Positions 11,308 through 23,470 of a stretch of 64,000 nucleotides of DNA are shown here, in pieces (position 1 is the first letter of the stretch; every line of letters begins with the position of its first letter). The stretch covers positions 186,001-250,000 of the forward strand of contig JAHBBC010000031.1 of assembly GCA_019915015.1 (NCBI GenBank), written 5' to 3'. The DNA comes from Auriscalpium vulgare. Lineage: Eukaryota; Basidiomycota; Agaricomycetes; Russulales; Auriscalpiaceae. Under the pieces are notes generated by a model. The model was not told where the DNA came from. It did no database searches and saw nothing but the letters and a program-made list of their open reading frames with translations. Both the position numbers and the translations under genes were made by a program.

Positions 11308-12349
11308 CTACCGGAACACATACATGAGCAGCACGAAGATGCCCACGCCAATTAACCCGCCGATTAAGTACGAGTCCCGCCGCCGCCGCTTGTGAATCAT
11401 CGACAAGACGCTGTTGATACCAGGCACCGTGTCTGCAGACGATACGCGTGAGCACCCCTGCGTGAACGAGACAATAGAGCGCGCGCGCGGGGGGGGGGGG
11501 GGGGGGAGAGAAGTACACACTGAGTACGCCGACCATGCGCGTCTGGATGTTGCCGAGTGATGAGCGCTGCCTGGAGAACTCCGAGCGCGTTTCGTACGCT
11601 TGTCTGTGGGTATGGACAGCCTCAAGGTCAGCTGAGAGTAGAGTATTAGCAGACGACAAAGGCTACGCACTCGAGGGTTTCGTCTATCATGCGGTGCGAG
11701 TCGTCTATATGGCCCCGTTCGGCGAGAAGCTGGTCTGCTGCAGACGACTTGTATGCGCTGAATGGCAGTCAGCATGCGAGCATGTACGGGAACGGGCCGC
11801 ACGTACTCAATGTCGTTCCGCACGCCTGTCAGCAGGTTCGCCTGGTCCAGCGCTGCCTGAACGTTGGCCTGACATTCATACAAGTCAATTTCTCAATCCA
11901 TAGCGGACAGTGAGAAGAACACACCTTCGTTCTCCGGAACTCGCGTCCATATTCCATGTACACGTCTCGATGCCGCTGAATCGCACGCAACATCGACGTG
12001 CTCGGTGGATTCTCAGTATCGGCAGCGACCTTGTCCAATGCTGCGTTCGTCTCTCCCAGCTACACCCACAACGCGGCATGGCCAGCGTAAAGCGTAACAA
12101 CAAGTCGCATGCCGTCTGTGAGCAACCTCAGCTTCGCTGCGACGTGATACGACGCACCTTCTCGAGCAGGTCTTCGACCTCTGCCTCTGCCTCTCTGCCA
12201 CGCCAACCAGCCTCCAGATCAGAGTCCTCGGAGTCGGCGGGGCCTGCGCGAGAGATTGAGGACGCGAGGCGCGCGTATGCGGTGAGCTTGGTGTCGAAGA
12301 GGGATTCGAGGGTGCGGCATTGTCGGTGGAGGGAGTCGTATGTCGCCAT
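11308..12349 (-). CDS. GOS1: Golgi SNARE Gos1 (GOSR1-like)
   Basis: Qb-type SNARE acting in ER-Golgi and intra-Golgi fusion. Six exons give about 227 residues, close to the family length. The N-terminus MATYDSLHRQCRTLESLFDTK is typical of Gos1. An acidic linker (SEDSDLEAGW) follows, then an alpha-helical bundle (ALDKVAADTENPP, IQRHRDVYMEYGREF), the SNARE motif (ETRSEFSRQRSSLGNIQTRM, then VPGINSVLSMI), and a C-terminal anchor SYLIGGLIGVGIFVLLMYV with two residues behind it. The start at 12349 is preferred over an in-frame upstream ATG because it gives the conserved N-terminus. One intron contains an 18-base homopolymer. Confidence 0.9.
11489..11506 (+). repeat. 18-base G homopolymer next to a GC dinucleotide run
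   Basis: Eighteen consecutive G on the + strand, preceded by alternating GC. On the coding strand of GOS1 this is a C18 tract lying inside an intron just after its donor. Length is likely unstable or uncertain in sequencing. Confidence 0.85.
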
Positions 12350-12664
12350 GATAGCTGGTGCTTGTATGGTATGAAAGGCACGAGGGCGCGATGGGCAGGG
12401 TGCAAGGGTAGGAGACACGCGTGGGTATCGGTATCATGCGTCGAGGCGCGACTGTGCTTTCGAGACTTCATTTGGCAGGCGCTGCCTTTTCGGTTTGCGC
12501 GCCACCCGGCTGTCGACCCAGAACCCCGGCGCTGCAACTTGGATAGGATCTGTGTGGAGCGAGATGCAGTCTATGACGATCGTTGCCCGCATAAGGACTG
12601 CCCACATAAAAAGCACGTTCGCGATGGCCGCCGTCCATCGCTGCTTCTCCCCACCGACCAGCTG
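12350..12664. other. Divergent promoter region between GOS1 and the SnoaL-like gene
   Basis: No gene is recognised. It must carry the GOS1 promoter on the left; on the right it runs into the TATA element of the SnoaL-like gene. Confidence 0.5.
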
Positions 12665-12672
12665 TATATAAA
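12665..12672 (+). promoter_or_regulatory. TATA box of the SnoaL-like gene
   Basis: TATATAAA sits only three bases before an ATG at 12675. Transcription normally begins roughly 25-40 nt downstream of such an element or further, so that ATG is probably not in the mRNA and the next in-frame ATG at 12783 is the better start. Confidence 0.6.
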
Positions 12673-12782
12673 CCATGGTCATCTTCGTCCCGCCGTCTCC
12701 GCACCAGCTCATCAACCGCGCGCCCTCCATCGGCCGCTGCTCTCTCTCGTCCCGCCGCCGATACGCCTTCAACGCCAAACCC

Positions 12783-13520
12783 ATGCCCTCCAGCAACGAC
12801 GACCTCACCAACGCCTCGGGCCTCAAGCCCGACGAGACCCGCAATCTGCCTGACCGCAAGCCCACTGGCCCGGAAGAGGAGGGTGTTCTCGCTAAATTGA
12901 AAGAGCTGTACTCGTGCAAGCCCCAGCAGGTAGGTGCCGTAGATCGTCCGGAGGGCACAAGCTGATTGTATGCGCGTCGCAGAGCACGTACGAGATGTAC
13001 ACAGCCGACGCCGTCTTCCACGATCCTGTCGGGATCGCCCGCGGCGTCAACTCTATCCGCGCTCAGTTCGACGCGCTGCCCAAGGTACACCCTCACCTCC
13101 CGCGCGCACATACCCGCCACTCACCTTGTGTGACGGCTTAGCTTTTCCCTCGCGCGGATATATCCAAGTTTCGTCTCCTCGAGAACCCGCCGTCCCTCAA
13201 CAAGAACCTGATGCTCATCGATCAGGATGTCGCATACTTCCGCGACGCGAATGCGTCCTCTCCATTCAAGGTGTGCATATATTTGCTCTACACACGCCGA
13301 CCTGAACGCTGATCGCTTGTATGAGCAGGTTGTGAACTCGCTGCTCACCTTGGAGCTGAACGATGTGCATCAAATCACGCACCATACGGAAGAGTGGGAC
13401 CACAAGCGTGAGACCACCGCAGACGATGGGTTCTTCGGCACGCTCAACGAGCAGCGTAAGAAGATCACGGCAGGCTTCACGAACGTCCTGATGGGCAAGG
13501 GCGGGAACGGAGAGACCTAG
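12783..13520 (+). CDS. SnoaL/NTF2-like domain protein of unknown function
   Basis: Four exons (12783-12929, 12983-13084, 13142-13270, 13329-13520) encode 189 residues. A disordered N-terminus (MPSSNDDLTNASGLKPDET) precedes an NTF2-like alpha+beta cone. The helix VLAKLKELYSCKPQQSTYEMY leads into ADAVFHDPVGIARGVNSI, the usual 'YTDDAVFEDPV..GR' pattern of this fold. Later strands include DVAYFRDANASSPFKVVNSLL and HHTEEWDHKRET. NTF2-like folds serve as enzymes, ligand binders or transport factors, and nothing here picks one. The start at 12783 is chosen because of the TATA box at 12665; an upstream in-frame ATG at 12675 would add 36 residues. Confidence 0.72.
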
Positions 13521-13713
13521 GCGCATTCGTCTTGAAGCACGATGATTTTTTTTCCCTGGAGCATTGCACAATACATTATACACGGGTCGCGAGTGTCATT
13601 AGTTTATCGGGTATCGAATCATTACATTGTCAGCATGTCTACATCGCATATCACTATACAAGAGAATCAGCACATCCAGCCACATCTCGTGAAGGTCACT
13701 TACCAGGCCCTCA

Positions 13714-16700
13714 TCATCGGAAAGAGAAAAAACTCTTCGTAGTCTCTTTCGCCGCTAACCTTTTCGCCTAACGAACTCATTCAGAATCGACGTATTCTAG
13801 CCGCGTACCACAGGGAAACATACCTGCGCAACCATGCTCTTGCTTCCCTCCTCAAGGGAATTGAAGCTGTTCTCCAAATCTCCCAGCATTTCCCTGACAG
13901 CCATATGATCATTAGAAAGGTCGGCCAAACATCAGCGTGTGCAGTGCGTACCCGCGCTCCGAAATTGCAGCATGTAGACGGTTGTACAGCGCACTGTTCG
14001 TCTTGGCCGCCTCCGCCGCCAGACCCTTCGGCTTGTCCTCCCAATCTGCGTACTTCCCTGTGCCCCCGCGCGGCGCAGGCTTCTCCGGCACCGGGCGATC
14101 CGGACCCGCAACTAACGTACATTCAAGCCACAAGATATCAGCACATTGACAGCACAGAGAAAGAAAGCAAAACGTACGCATCGCGTCTATTTGGTCCCCA
14201 CTCACGCTCCCCGTGCCCACCATCCCGCCAAACCACGAACCTGCTGCGCTCAGCCAGCCAGCGGGGCCTGCGCTGATTGCGAGAGGCTGCGGCGGCACGG
14301 GCGGGAGCGGCTGGCCGTCGCGCCGGTCGGAGAGCGCGACAAGCGGGACGTGATACCCGCGGCGTACGTTGAAGAGCGTGTCGAGGCGGGTGAGGCGGGC
14401 GGGCCCCAGTGGGGGCAGAGAGACGGAAGGCGGGTGAGCAGAGGAGATGGAGGAGGCACGTGAGGGAGTGTGGGAAGAGCGCGCGGACGACGGCGTGGGC
14501 GAGGCGGCGCGCGGGGGGCGGAGTGAGGCGGGTGTGGTGCGGAGCGGCGTGACGGTGACGAAGTCGCCGGTGGAATCGAGAGACGGAGGACTGAGAGGCA
14601 CGTTACATAACAAGAAGGGCTGATGGCAGAGAAGGGCTTACTATGGCGATGTAATGGGTAGCGGAAGAGTGTGCAGGAACTCGAGAGCAGGCAAAGAATA
14701 CACGAGTGCTTCGTGCTTGTCGGTAACCGCGACCAGCGCATATGATCCTGAAACCACGCATCAGAAACACAGCGCACACTGGCAACAGCACGACGGCACA
14801 CCGTTCTTCTCAACAACCTGTGCCAAAATCACATTTCCCGCCTTGCTTCCCCACTCCGCGCGCGACACCCTGGCCTCGCCTAGGTCCGTGCAGCACCTCA
14901 CACCCCTGTACCCTGCGACAACGAGCAGGCACCGCGGCCCGTCGTCCTCACCAGCGCCGGGGCTAGCGTTCTCCGCAGCCAGGGCGACTGCAAGGCGGTT
15001 CTTGTCTGCCTTGCACGGCGCGCCCGTGCGAGCGTCGAGCACGAACGTACCTCCGGGCAACGCGGCTTGTGTTGTCTCCGCCTCGCGCGGCGGGCTAGCG
15101 ATGGACCACGCGCCATGCACGTCGCGCGTCAGCGTGTATATCTGTGTCTGTCCAGATGCGCGTACGGCAACGAGGCGGACACGCGGGGTGGGGTCTGCGG
15201 GATCGTCAGGGCGGTGAGCGCAATGGCAGGAAGGAGGTAGGCGCACCTGACTTGAGATTGCAGATCGTCCAGGCTAGGTTGACTACAGGATCAACGGTGG
15301 GTGATTTGTGCAACAGGATCGAATGCTTATTTTTCTGTCGTTGGCTTTCGAAGTCAATGTGGAGCATAATCGAGGGGCCGCGCATATTGACGACGGAAAG
15401 CGATCCGTCAAGGTATGCAGCCGCGAGAAAACCTGCACATATATGAGAATTAATACAGAGAGAGAGAGCAGGCCTCGACCTCACCGATATCAGACGTTGC
15501 GAACGCACTCAGTGGTGAGGAACACGTTAGCATGAAGCAAGGCTTGAAGCGCAGGCCTTCGTCAACCGGGAGATGCTCCAGCGACACCAACCGACTGTCT
15601 TTCAGATGCCTTTCCCTGGCACCCAGGCCCGGCTGATCGCGCAGTTGATACACAATGACCTCACCACTATTCAGCGTCACTGCCACCTCCAGTGCCTCCG
15701 TCGTTAGATATGCACCATTGATCCGCGCCTGCTCCATAAGTCCGTGCGGTGTGGCCGCGACGATGTTTGGTGCGCCAAGCACCGAGAACACGTCGATGGT
15801 GAGGGCGGGAAGCAGGCGAGGGCATGCAGATGTGAAGGGTGATGACGTCGTGGGTATCAGCTGCTGGACAGAGATGTCTGTGATGCAGATGCTCAGGTTG
15901 CTCTGTAGGGTGAGTAGCACCCGGAACGGCTCGAACTGGGCGATTATCAATAGCGTCAGTGTGGGTCGTGGCCGGCTCTTTCTGCGTTGCGTACCTTCGC
16001 ATACTTGATCTCGCTGAGAACGCCGTCGTCCGGCGCCGCAATTCCTCCGCAAAGCGTCAACTCCATCGGCGCAGGATGTCCACCGGCCGACAAGGTTTCG
16101 TAGGCCACTCGGTCGATAGACACGAGGCTCACTTGCAGCAGGGCGTGCGGACCGCTCCACAAAGCCGGAGGTAATTCCAACCTCTGAGGATCTGTTACCA
16201 GCTTCATTGACTGTAGCGTCGACGCTAGATCCGCCTCGAGAGCATCCGTGTCGTCAACCCCGGTGTCCTGCGCCGTACCTCCCGAAGCGGCCTCCGTTGG
16301 TACAAGGAACGCCGGCGGCGGGAACTGGTGCGCTTCTACCGTTCGAGTATGTTCTTCGCTCTCGAACAGGAGAAGGATCGCTATGGGATCGAAAGTACCT
16401 GCAAAGTGCGGGTTGGTCCTGGGAATAAGGAGAAAGTCCTGGGTCAAGCCCGGGGTGCGGTAGAAGTAGGCGTCCAGTGGTTCCAGTGACTCGCGCATGA
16501 CTTTGCGAAGAAATGGATGTAAGCTCTCGCTCGTAGGAGGCGATGCGGGAGGAGCAGGAGGGTTGAATGCCGGCAGCCAAAGGGCATTGATGCCGAACGG
16601 ATCGCCGTTGAATTGGCCACCGAGGATAATAAGCGACGTCTTCCCACCGCGTGGGTCCGAAGAGTTGGGGTACCCGCTCCACGCCAGCCTGAATATAGGT

Positions 16701-18089
16701 TCCCGGGGATCGTGAGGCGGCTGGACGTTGCCAGAATGCGGGCCGTCGGGGAGATATTCTTCGAGCTTTTCGCCATCGACGAGTTGGACGTCAATATCAT
16801 CGAGCGTTCTGACAAGCAGAGGCTGGGAATCATCGTCGACCGCCCAGAATGCAATGCACCCATCGACGTGCCCCACCGCAAAGAAGTGGCCGGCGGGATG
16901 AAATGTCAGGGAGGTGACTAAAGGTCGACGATGCTTCAGAAGGTCCTGAATGTGCAAAGCCAGTCAGGGGACGCATGTAAATGTAATTTTGAAAAAGGAC
17001 TGACTGGATCGGTGTACCCTGCTCCGCCAGGGGCGCCAGCGGGAATTAGGAGTTCGTATGTACGCAGTGTTTTGCGTTCCTTCTGCGAGCCAAAATGTTA
17101 GACAATGGCATGCACGATCTTGGCGTTACGGACGATGTCAATGAGTACAATGCCGCCTGGAGAGACGTTGAGTTGGGCTTCATGAATGGGACAAAGATAC
17201 TTACCTCCATATGCTACAAAGATGAGATTCAAGTTTCTAGGATGAATGACAACGTCGATTGGTATTCGCCTGAAGAGGATTCAGCGTAGAGTCTCAGGGA
17301 GGGAACGAAACGTACGATGACCCATCCTTGTCTACAATCATACCACTTCCCGCCAACTCTTCTTCATACAAATCCCAAGCGTTGGGTATCGAGTAATCTG
17401 ACTGTCGTCGACATAACAAGTCGTAAGCTTTGACTACACCCGTTTCCAGGGCGATGTATGCCTGTAATCGTGCAAACCTTTAGGACGTCATTATCCAGGC
17501 ACGGCAGAGACACTGACATGTGTGAGAGAAGGGGAGAGCGTAAGACAGCTAGACGCAAGTAGGCCTTTAGCGTCATAGTAATTTTAATTGAAAATTAAGT
17601 CGTGCATGACTGACGTTACAGGCCGCTCGAAACGTGAGGTTGCCTCCAGCTTGATCTGCCCGACAGCGGAGAGGTCCCACAGGTAAAGCTTGTCATTCTC
17701 ATCTGCAAGGCACGCGTCAATGACATGCAGATTTGATGAAAGTAAGGTGCAGACCGATACAGACGAGCTTGATGAGATTGCTGGAGAATTGAAGGAACTT
17801 GACCGGCGCCGACGTGGGCAAAGTCAATCCCGTCTCTACCCCTGGTGCGCCGAAGATGCGTATTGAGCCACCGATGGTTCCTGTCCGGGTGCGATTTTGA
17901 ATGAATATGCAAGGGGTGGAAGTCAACAAGCTCACCAACTGCAATGAGACTTGTTACAGGGTCCACGGCGAACGCGACCACGTCCAAGTAGTGCTCAACC
18001 GTCTTCAGCGTCCCGACCTTCCAGTCCTGCTCGTCGCGCAGCTCTGCAGAGAAGTCGGCTTGCTCTGGTCGACCTAGCAAGGAAAACAT
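13714..18089 (-). CDS. SRO7: Lgl/tomosyn-family exocytosis regulator (Sro7-like)
   Basis: Lethal-giant-larvae family proteins bind SNAREs and Rab GTPases and regulate docking of secretory vesicles at the plasma membrane. The N-terminus (MFSLLGRPEQADFSAELRDEQ) and WD40-like blades (VVAFAVDPVTSLIAVG, SIRIFGAPG, DKLYLWDLSAVGQIKL, VTSLTFHPAGHFFAVGHVDG) match the family. They are followed by the long Lgl domain and a second propeller. The C-terminal exons give an R-SNARE-like tail: YNRLHAAISERG, then EMLGDLENSFNSLEEGSKSM, then VAQAKRLAAKETTKSFFSFR. The Arg of SERG sits at the zero-layer position as in tomosyn. The last intron is placed at a GTTAG acceptor because the nearer TAG would leave a 27-nt intron. 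There are about 14 introns. Confidence 0.88.
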
Positions 18090-18384
18090 GGCGCTTCCAG
18101 AAATCGATCAAGTGGAGTGAAAAGAGAGAACAGAGTGCTGCATGTCGCGATGTAGGCGGTTGCCGGCGTCAAGAGTTCAGTGAGCCCTTGCCCCAAGAGG
18201 CCCCAAGCCGGCGCTCCGGGCGGGCGGGATAGGCGCACTTGCACCATTGAGATACATGAAAAGTGCATTGTAGGGAACGGTGAATAAACATAAAATGACT
18301 GCCTAACAATACATATTGGTGCGATAGCGTATGTGTCCATAATGACTTCAGGGAAAGTGCCTACGATGAGTGCCCTAACGGCTC

Positions 18385-21300
18385 TCAAAATGCGCTACTT
18401 CGTGGCGCAGCCACGGATCGAGTCGGAGCAGGTTGACTGGATGCGCCGCCTCTAATTTTCCCTAACCAACCTCGCTTGGAGGACTGGGCGGGTCCGCGCG
18501 GATTGTTCGTCACGTCCAAGATGATTGATGGGATGGCGTCTCTGACTGGAGACAGGGTGGTCATTGGCCGAGCGGTGGTGTTCCTAACTGGTGTGAAGCC
18601 TGACCCAAGCCCTGATCGGAAGCTTTTGCGCACTCGTGGTGTCGACTCCGCGTTGCGTTCCGGGTCGAGCAAGCCATCCGGGGTGAAACCCTGCACAGGG
18701 GTAGATTCATCAATGTCGTCTGGCGCCGATCGTTTCTTGCCAATGAATGAAGTTGTTTGCATGGAGCCCAAGAAAACGGGGGTGTGGTTCTGTTTCGGCT
18801 CGGGCGTCTTTGCCCGGAAGACTGGGGGCATCAACCGGCTTTCGGGGGTCTTGGGTCTTGATATCGCGGACGGACCTGAGGCAGTCCGGAAGCGGGAGCG
18901 TGGTGTCAGAGGTATATCGGCAATGGGGGGCATGGGGGGCATGGGGGGCATGGGAGGAACAGGTGCAGGCCGATGCGAAGCATGAGATGGTCGAACCGAG
19001 GGGCTCTGCTTAGAAGTCGAAGCATCCATGTGGACAGGTATCGGTGGTGGTGGCGGAGGCGCAGGCTCCTTCGCCGCGGCTAGCTTAGTCTGCAGGTTCT
19101 GAACTTTCCGAGTAAGATTGTCGATCTTTGTTGTCATTTTCCTCCTTTCCTTCTCGTGTCTGTACAGAAAGGGGAGGATTTGCTTAGTTGGAACAGCTGG
19201 AAGGGTATGGGTACGCACTGGAGGAAACGATCGTCATTCTCCTCAATCTCCTGCGTCTTGGTCCGCAGCAGATCGTCCATCTCTGCTACCCGTCCCTCGA
19301 GCTCTTTCACAGTGTCCTGATGCTGCCTGATGGCGTCCTCGTGCTTAGGAGCCGCCTGTAGCGCCGCTAGCTGGTTTTGTAGAGAAGACACAGTGTGTTC
19401 ATAGCGCGCAGATTGCAGAGCGAGCTCCATCTCTGCTTTCTTGCCCTCTGCCTCCGCACGGCCATTTTCGTCGCGGACACGCTCTAGTTCCGCTTTCAAC
19501 GCAGCCATCTCGCGTTCACTACAGGTGACGGTATCCATCAATTCGAGTCACATAAGAAGGCATAGGCAGAACGAGACTTACCCTTGCTTGATCTGACTCT
19601 CGAGGAATCGCTGCATAGATAGCTGCCGTTGCAACTCCGCCGTTAATTCGGTGTTCGAGCCTTCGATATGAGCATTCTCCGTCTGCAGCTCCTCATAGAG
19701 AGCATTGACCTCTTGCAGTTGCGCCTCGACGGAAGAAAGTTCCCGACGGAGCTCGGCTCGGGCTACCTCGGCGGATTCCACCCGTTCAGCAGCAGCCTTG
19801 CGCTCCACAATGTAAGTCGTTTGTTCCTGGGCGCGCTCAACAGACTCGGCCTCCCTTTGCCCGCGAAGTTGCTGTGATTCTTCCTCGCGCCTTTGAAGCT
19901 CCTTTTGTAGAGACCCGACTTCCTGTGCGTGACGTTCGGTGGTGGAGTCGAACTTTCGCTGAAGAGCGTCCAGAGCCGCCGTGGAATCAGTCAACTGCTT
20001 CACGAAGTCAGCTTCAGCAAGGGCGATCTCGTCGGCCGTCTGCTGATGAGTTGCCTCCAGCTTATCCTTGGTTTGCAGCGCGGCTCGGAGTTCCTCGTCA
20101 GCGTGAGCAAGTCGTTCCTCCAATGCGAGCCTCTGTTCCTTGCGTTCGGTTTCTTTGCCCGCAAGCTCTTCGAGACGCTCCTCGGCGGCGGTCAACTGCG
20201 CTTGGGCATCTCGCAACCGCTCCTCAAGATCCACTTTCTCAGCTGCAATGGCTGCCTGGGCAGCCAAGTGTGTCGCCTCTAATTCGACGCGAGCTATCTT
20301 CGCCTTCTGAAGAAGCACCTCCTGGGCATTGAGCTGCTGCTGAAGGTCACTAAACTCCTGAGCGTGGGCGTTACGCATGAGAGTGAGTTGGTTCTCAGCG
20401 TCGCCGCTCATACCAGCCAACTGCTCGTGTTGCTCCCGAGAAAGTTGCAACTCTTCCGCGGAATGTGCCAACTTGCTCTCGAGTTCTACTTGCAGGGCGG
20501 TCAACTCGGCGTTTGCGCCCCGCATGCGAGCCATCTCAGACTCAAGCTCGGCGTGCTTGGCATCGTGCAGGGCTTTCATGTTAGCGCTGTCGTGCGACTG
20601 TTGTTCCCGCGTCGCTTGTAGGCTCTCTCGGAGTTTGCTGATATCTTCCAAACGAAGGTCGAGTTCCTGTCGCAAAGCTTCGAGTTGGGCGGCTAGGTGG
20701 GCCTTGTGCCCCTGCTCAGATTGTAGGGTACGGCGAGTGTGGTTCAGTGCAGACTGTGAGACCGAGAGGGCCAAGATAGTCTGGAGAGCATCGTTACAGG
20801 CACTTGCGATGTCCTGGCGCGAGGCTTCAAGGGCAGTGGACCGCTCTTGGAGAAGTTCCATGGCGTCAAGGTATTGCGAGGAAGCTTCCCGTAACTTTTG
20901 CTCCAGCGCGGATATAGCAGACTCCGCCTTGACCAGCACCGTGCGATGCGCTTGACGCGCCGCCTTCGCGTTCGTGGCGGCGTCCGACCAGGCGCTCACC
21001 AGTGCGACAACTTCCTGAGCATGGTGCGCACCGGCGGTCTTGACTTGCTCCTCCAGTGTTTCGACGTCAATCTCTAATTCCTCCACCCTCCGTAACGCTC
21101 GATCTCGGGCTTCTCGAGCTTCAGCACAGTCCTCCACCATGCTGGCCTTGTCGGTGATCGCCATCTCCAGTTCGCCGGTCATCTCGTCGATGCGCTCCTC
21201 CTGCAGGCGCAGATTCGTCTCCAGTCGCTTAATGTCGTGCTGATGGATACCAATCTGCTCTGTCCTACGCATAACGCGGCCCTCGAGCTCGTTGATCTGC

Positions 21301-23470
21301 TCACGGAGTGCGCGGGTGACCTGAGTGGAGGACATGGACGACAGCTGTTCCGTTTGGAGACTGCGGTAGCGTTCCTCTGCAATGGCCAACTCCGATTGTG
21401 CGAAGGCAACCTCATTCTCCAGATTGACGACTTGAACTGAGAGCGAGTCACGGGATGACTCGACATTCGCAAAATGATGGGAAAGCTCGTCGAGCTCTTC
21501 TTCCCTTTCACGCAAAGCGCCTCGTAGGTCCGCTCGTTCTTCGTTGGCCTGGTACGCTGCCTCCCGGAGGTCGTCGGCCTCGGCGTGAAGGTGACTGACT
21601 TGATCCAACAGGTTGTTGCGAAGACGGTCCGCTTCCAGGAGGTTGTCAGTGGCCTCGTGAAGTTCTCGCTGTATGACTTCGAATTTCTCGAAAGTATCCT
21701 GAGCTTGCGCTTCGCCATCGGTGCGAAGTAATGACAGCTCGGCACGGGATCGCTGAAGCTCCTGACTGTCTTCATCAATGCGAGACTGGAGATGGCCAAT
21801 GGATACCAATGCAGCCGTAGCCGTGAGACCCAGGTGAGAGCCGCCTGCAGAGCGAGAGAGCTGTTCTCGAAGTTCCGTGGCTTCTTGTCGAAGGTTCCTG
21901 ATGAGGGCCGGCTCGATCGGAGTGATAGAGGAAGCAGTTGCCTCCGCTAGCTTGTGTTCCAACGATTCAACAGTGAACTTTGACTCCAATTGCAGGAACT
22001 CGAGGTCGCGGCGGAGACCATTACGTTCAGCTCGCAGGCGCTCGATCGCAGCCAGGAGCTTTTCCAATGATGCCTCGGTGACCGCGTCTTCAGGAGGAGC
22101 TATATGCTGGGGTGCGAGAGATTCGGTGAAGCGAATGGTCGGTGTTGAGTGATGAGTGAATGAGTTAAGAGACTTGAGGCCGGCGTCGAACGTCGTGTTG
22201 CTGGGGCGGTCGTTAGACAATGCTTGGTCAAGGTTGTGTTGAGCTCGCTCGAGTTGGACGCGAAGGTCACTGAGAAACGTGAGCATACATTTCGATTAGC
22301 GAACGATTAACATACCTCTCTTGGGCATCGAGAGCGGCAATTCGAGCGTCTCTGTCCTGTACCGCGACTGACAAAGCTTGAACTTGTTGCTGCGACTCGT
22401 CTAGGCTGGCGAGGGCTTCAACCTTTCCCCTCGAGAGAACGACGTTCTTCTCCTCCAAGCCCCTCACCTTCTTCATCTCCATGGCAAGCTTCTTCTCCGC
22501 TTTCTGAAGTGCGTCCTCCATGGTCTTCATGTCGCGACTGCCAGCCAACAGACGCTCCATGGCCGCGACCTTGGCTTCCTCCTCCTCGACTCTCCTCATC
22601 AGCTCCTCTTCCCTCTCGCGCGCGTAGCTGATATTTCCGTGCTGGCCCTTCAGGCGCTGCAAGTCGTCATCCTTCTCGAGTAGCTCTTCCTCCAGTTGCT
22701 GCACCCGTGCTCCCAATTTGCGCTCCAGCGTAGTCCTCTCGTTCTCGACGCGGCACAAGTCCGCTTCGAGCCGAGCAAGCCTGTCGTTTGCCATCGTCAA
22801 GTCCACTTGAAATTTCGATGAGGCGTCTCGGGTGTCAGCGAGCTCTCTCTGTAAGGCCAATACCTTGCCGTCATGGGAGGACGCCCGAGGACGACTGGGG
22901 GTGGCGGAGCTGACGACATGTTGAAGGTTGACTTCAAGCTCGCGCACTCGGCGCTCGAGAGCTGCCTTCTCGCGCTGGATGTTCGTAAGAGCAGTGGTAG
23001 AGCCTGAGTTTTGGCTTGACATCTTCTCCATAATCTGCTGAAGGTCCTTCTTCGCCGCCTCTTCCTCCTTGAGCTTGGCCAGAGCATTCTGGAGAGCGTT
23101 CTCCGCATTCTGACGGGTCAATCTCTCGTTGTCGAGGCTCTCCTTGCGCTCTGTGAGCTCTTGGTCGAGACGGACTGTATGGTCAGCCTCTTGTCGTAAC
23201 TTCCAGTGGGAGGGAGTCAGCGATGTGTGGACGGAAGGGTGGCAGACGCACCTTGTAAACACTCTCATTATGCGCCCCCTTCGTCTCCTCCAGTGTTTCC
23301 CTGAGTTTAAGCAATTGGTTTTCAAGAGTTGCGCAGCGGTTATCTGTCAAGTCGTCTGTGTCGTCTGACTATGGAGAGTGCGGATGGGCTGTACCTTGAT
23401 TTGCGATTTGCTTCTTGAGAGCGACTGTTGCGTCGGAGTCATGTTCGTAGTCGATCTTCCATGCAGACAT
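18385..23470 (-). CDS. Very long coiled-coil protein with a disordered, TP-rich tail
   Basis: Not a family I recognise. The start is MSAWKIDYEHDSDATVALKKQ. Short exons precede two large ones (about 23190-22320 and 22280-19580), giving roughly 1600 residues. From about residue 30 to 1350 it is almost unbroken heptad-repeat coiled coil rich in Glu, Gln, Leu, Arg and Ala. The last 240 residues are disordered: a KERRKMTTKIDNLTRKVQNLQ segment, a poly-Pro run, a PMPPMPPMPP repeat, and many Ser/Thr-Pro sites (LTPRSRF, PKTPESR, FTPDG, LSPVRD) suggesting CDK/MAPK phosphorylation. The end is basic (SKRGWLGKIRGG). The architecture is like that of septation, spindle-pole or polarisome scaffolds; that is inference from shape only. 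It lies 295 bp upstream of SRO7 on the same strand. Confidence 0.75.
18925..18953 (+). repeat. Tandem 9-bp repeat encoding Pro-Met-Pro units
   Basis: Three copies of gggggcatg-type units. On the coding (minus) strand they give PMPPMPPMPP in the disordered tail of the coiled-coil protein. Confidence 0.7.

Noticed and set aside
13714..13820. SRO7 ending after a 27-nt intron as ...NTSILNEFVRRKG
   Set aside because: 27 nt is too short to splice; the next acceptor (CGTTAG) gives the family-like ending with AKRLAAKET.
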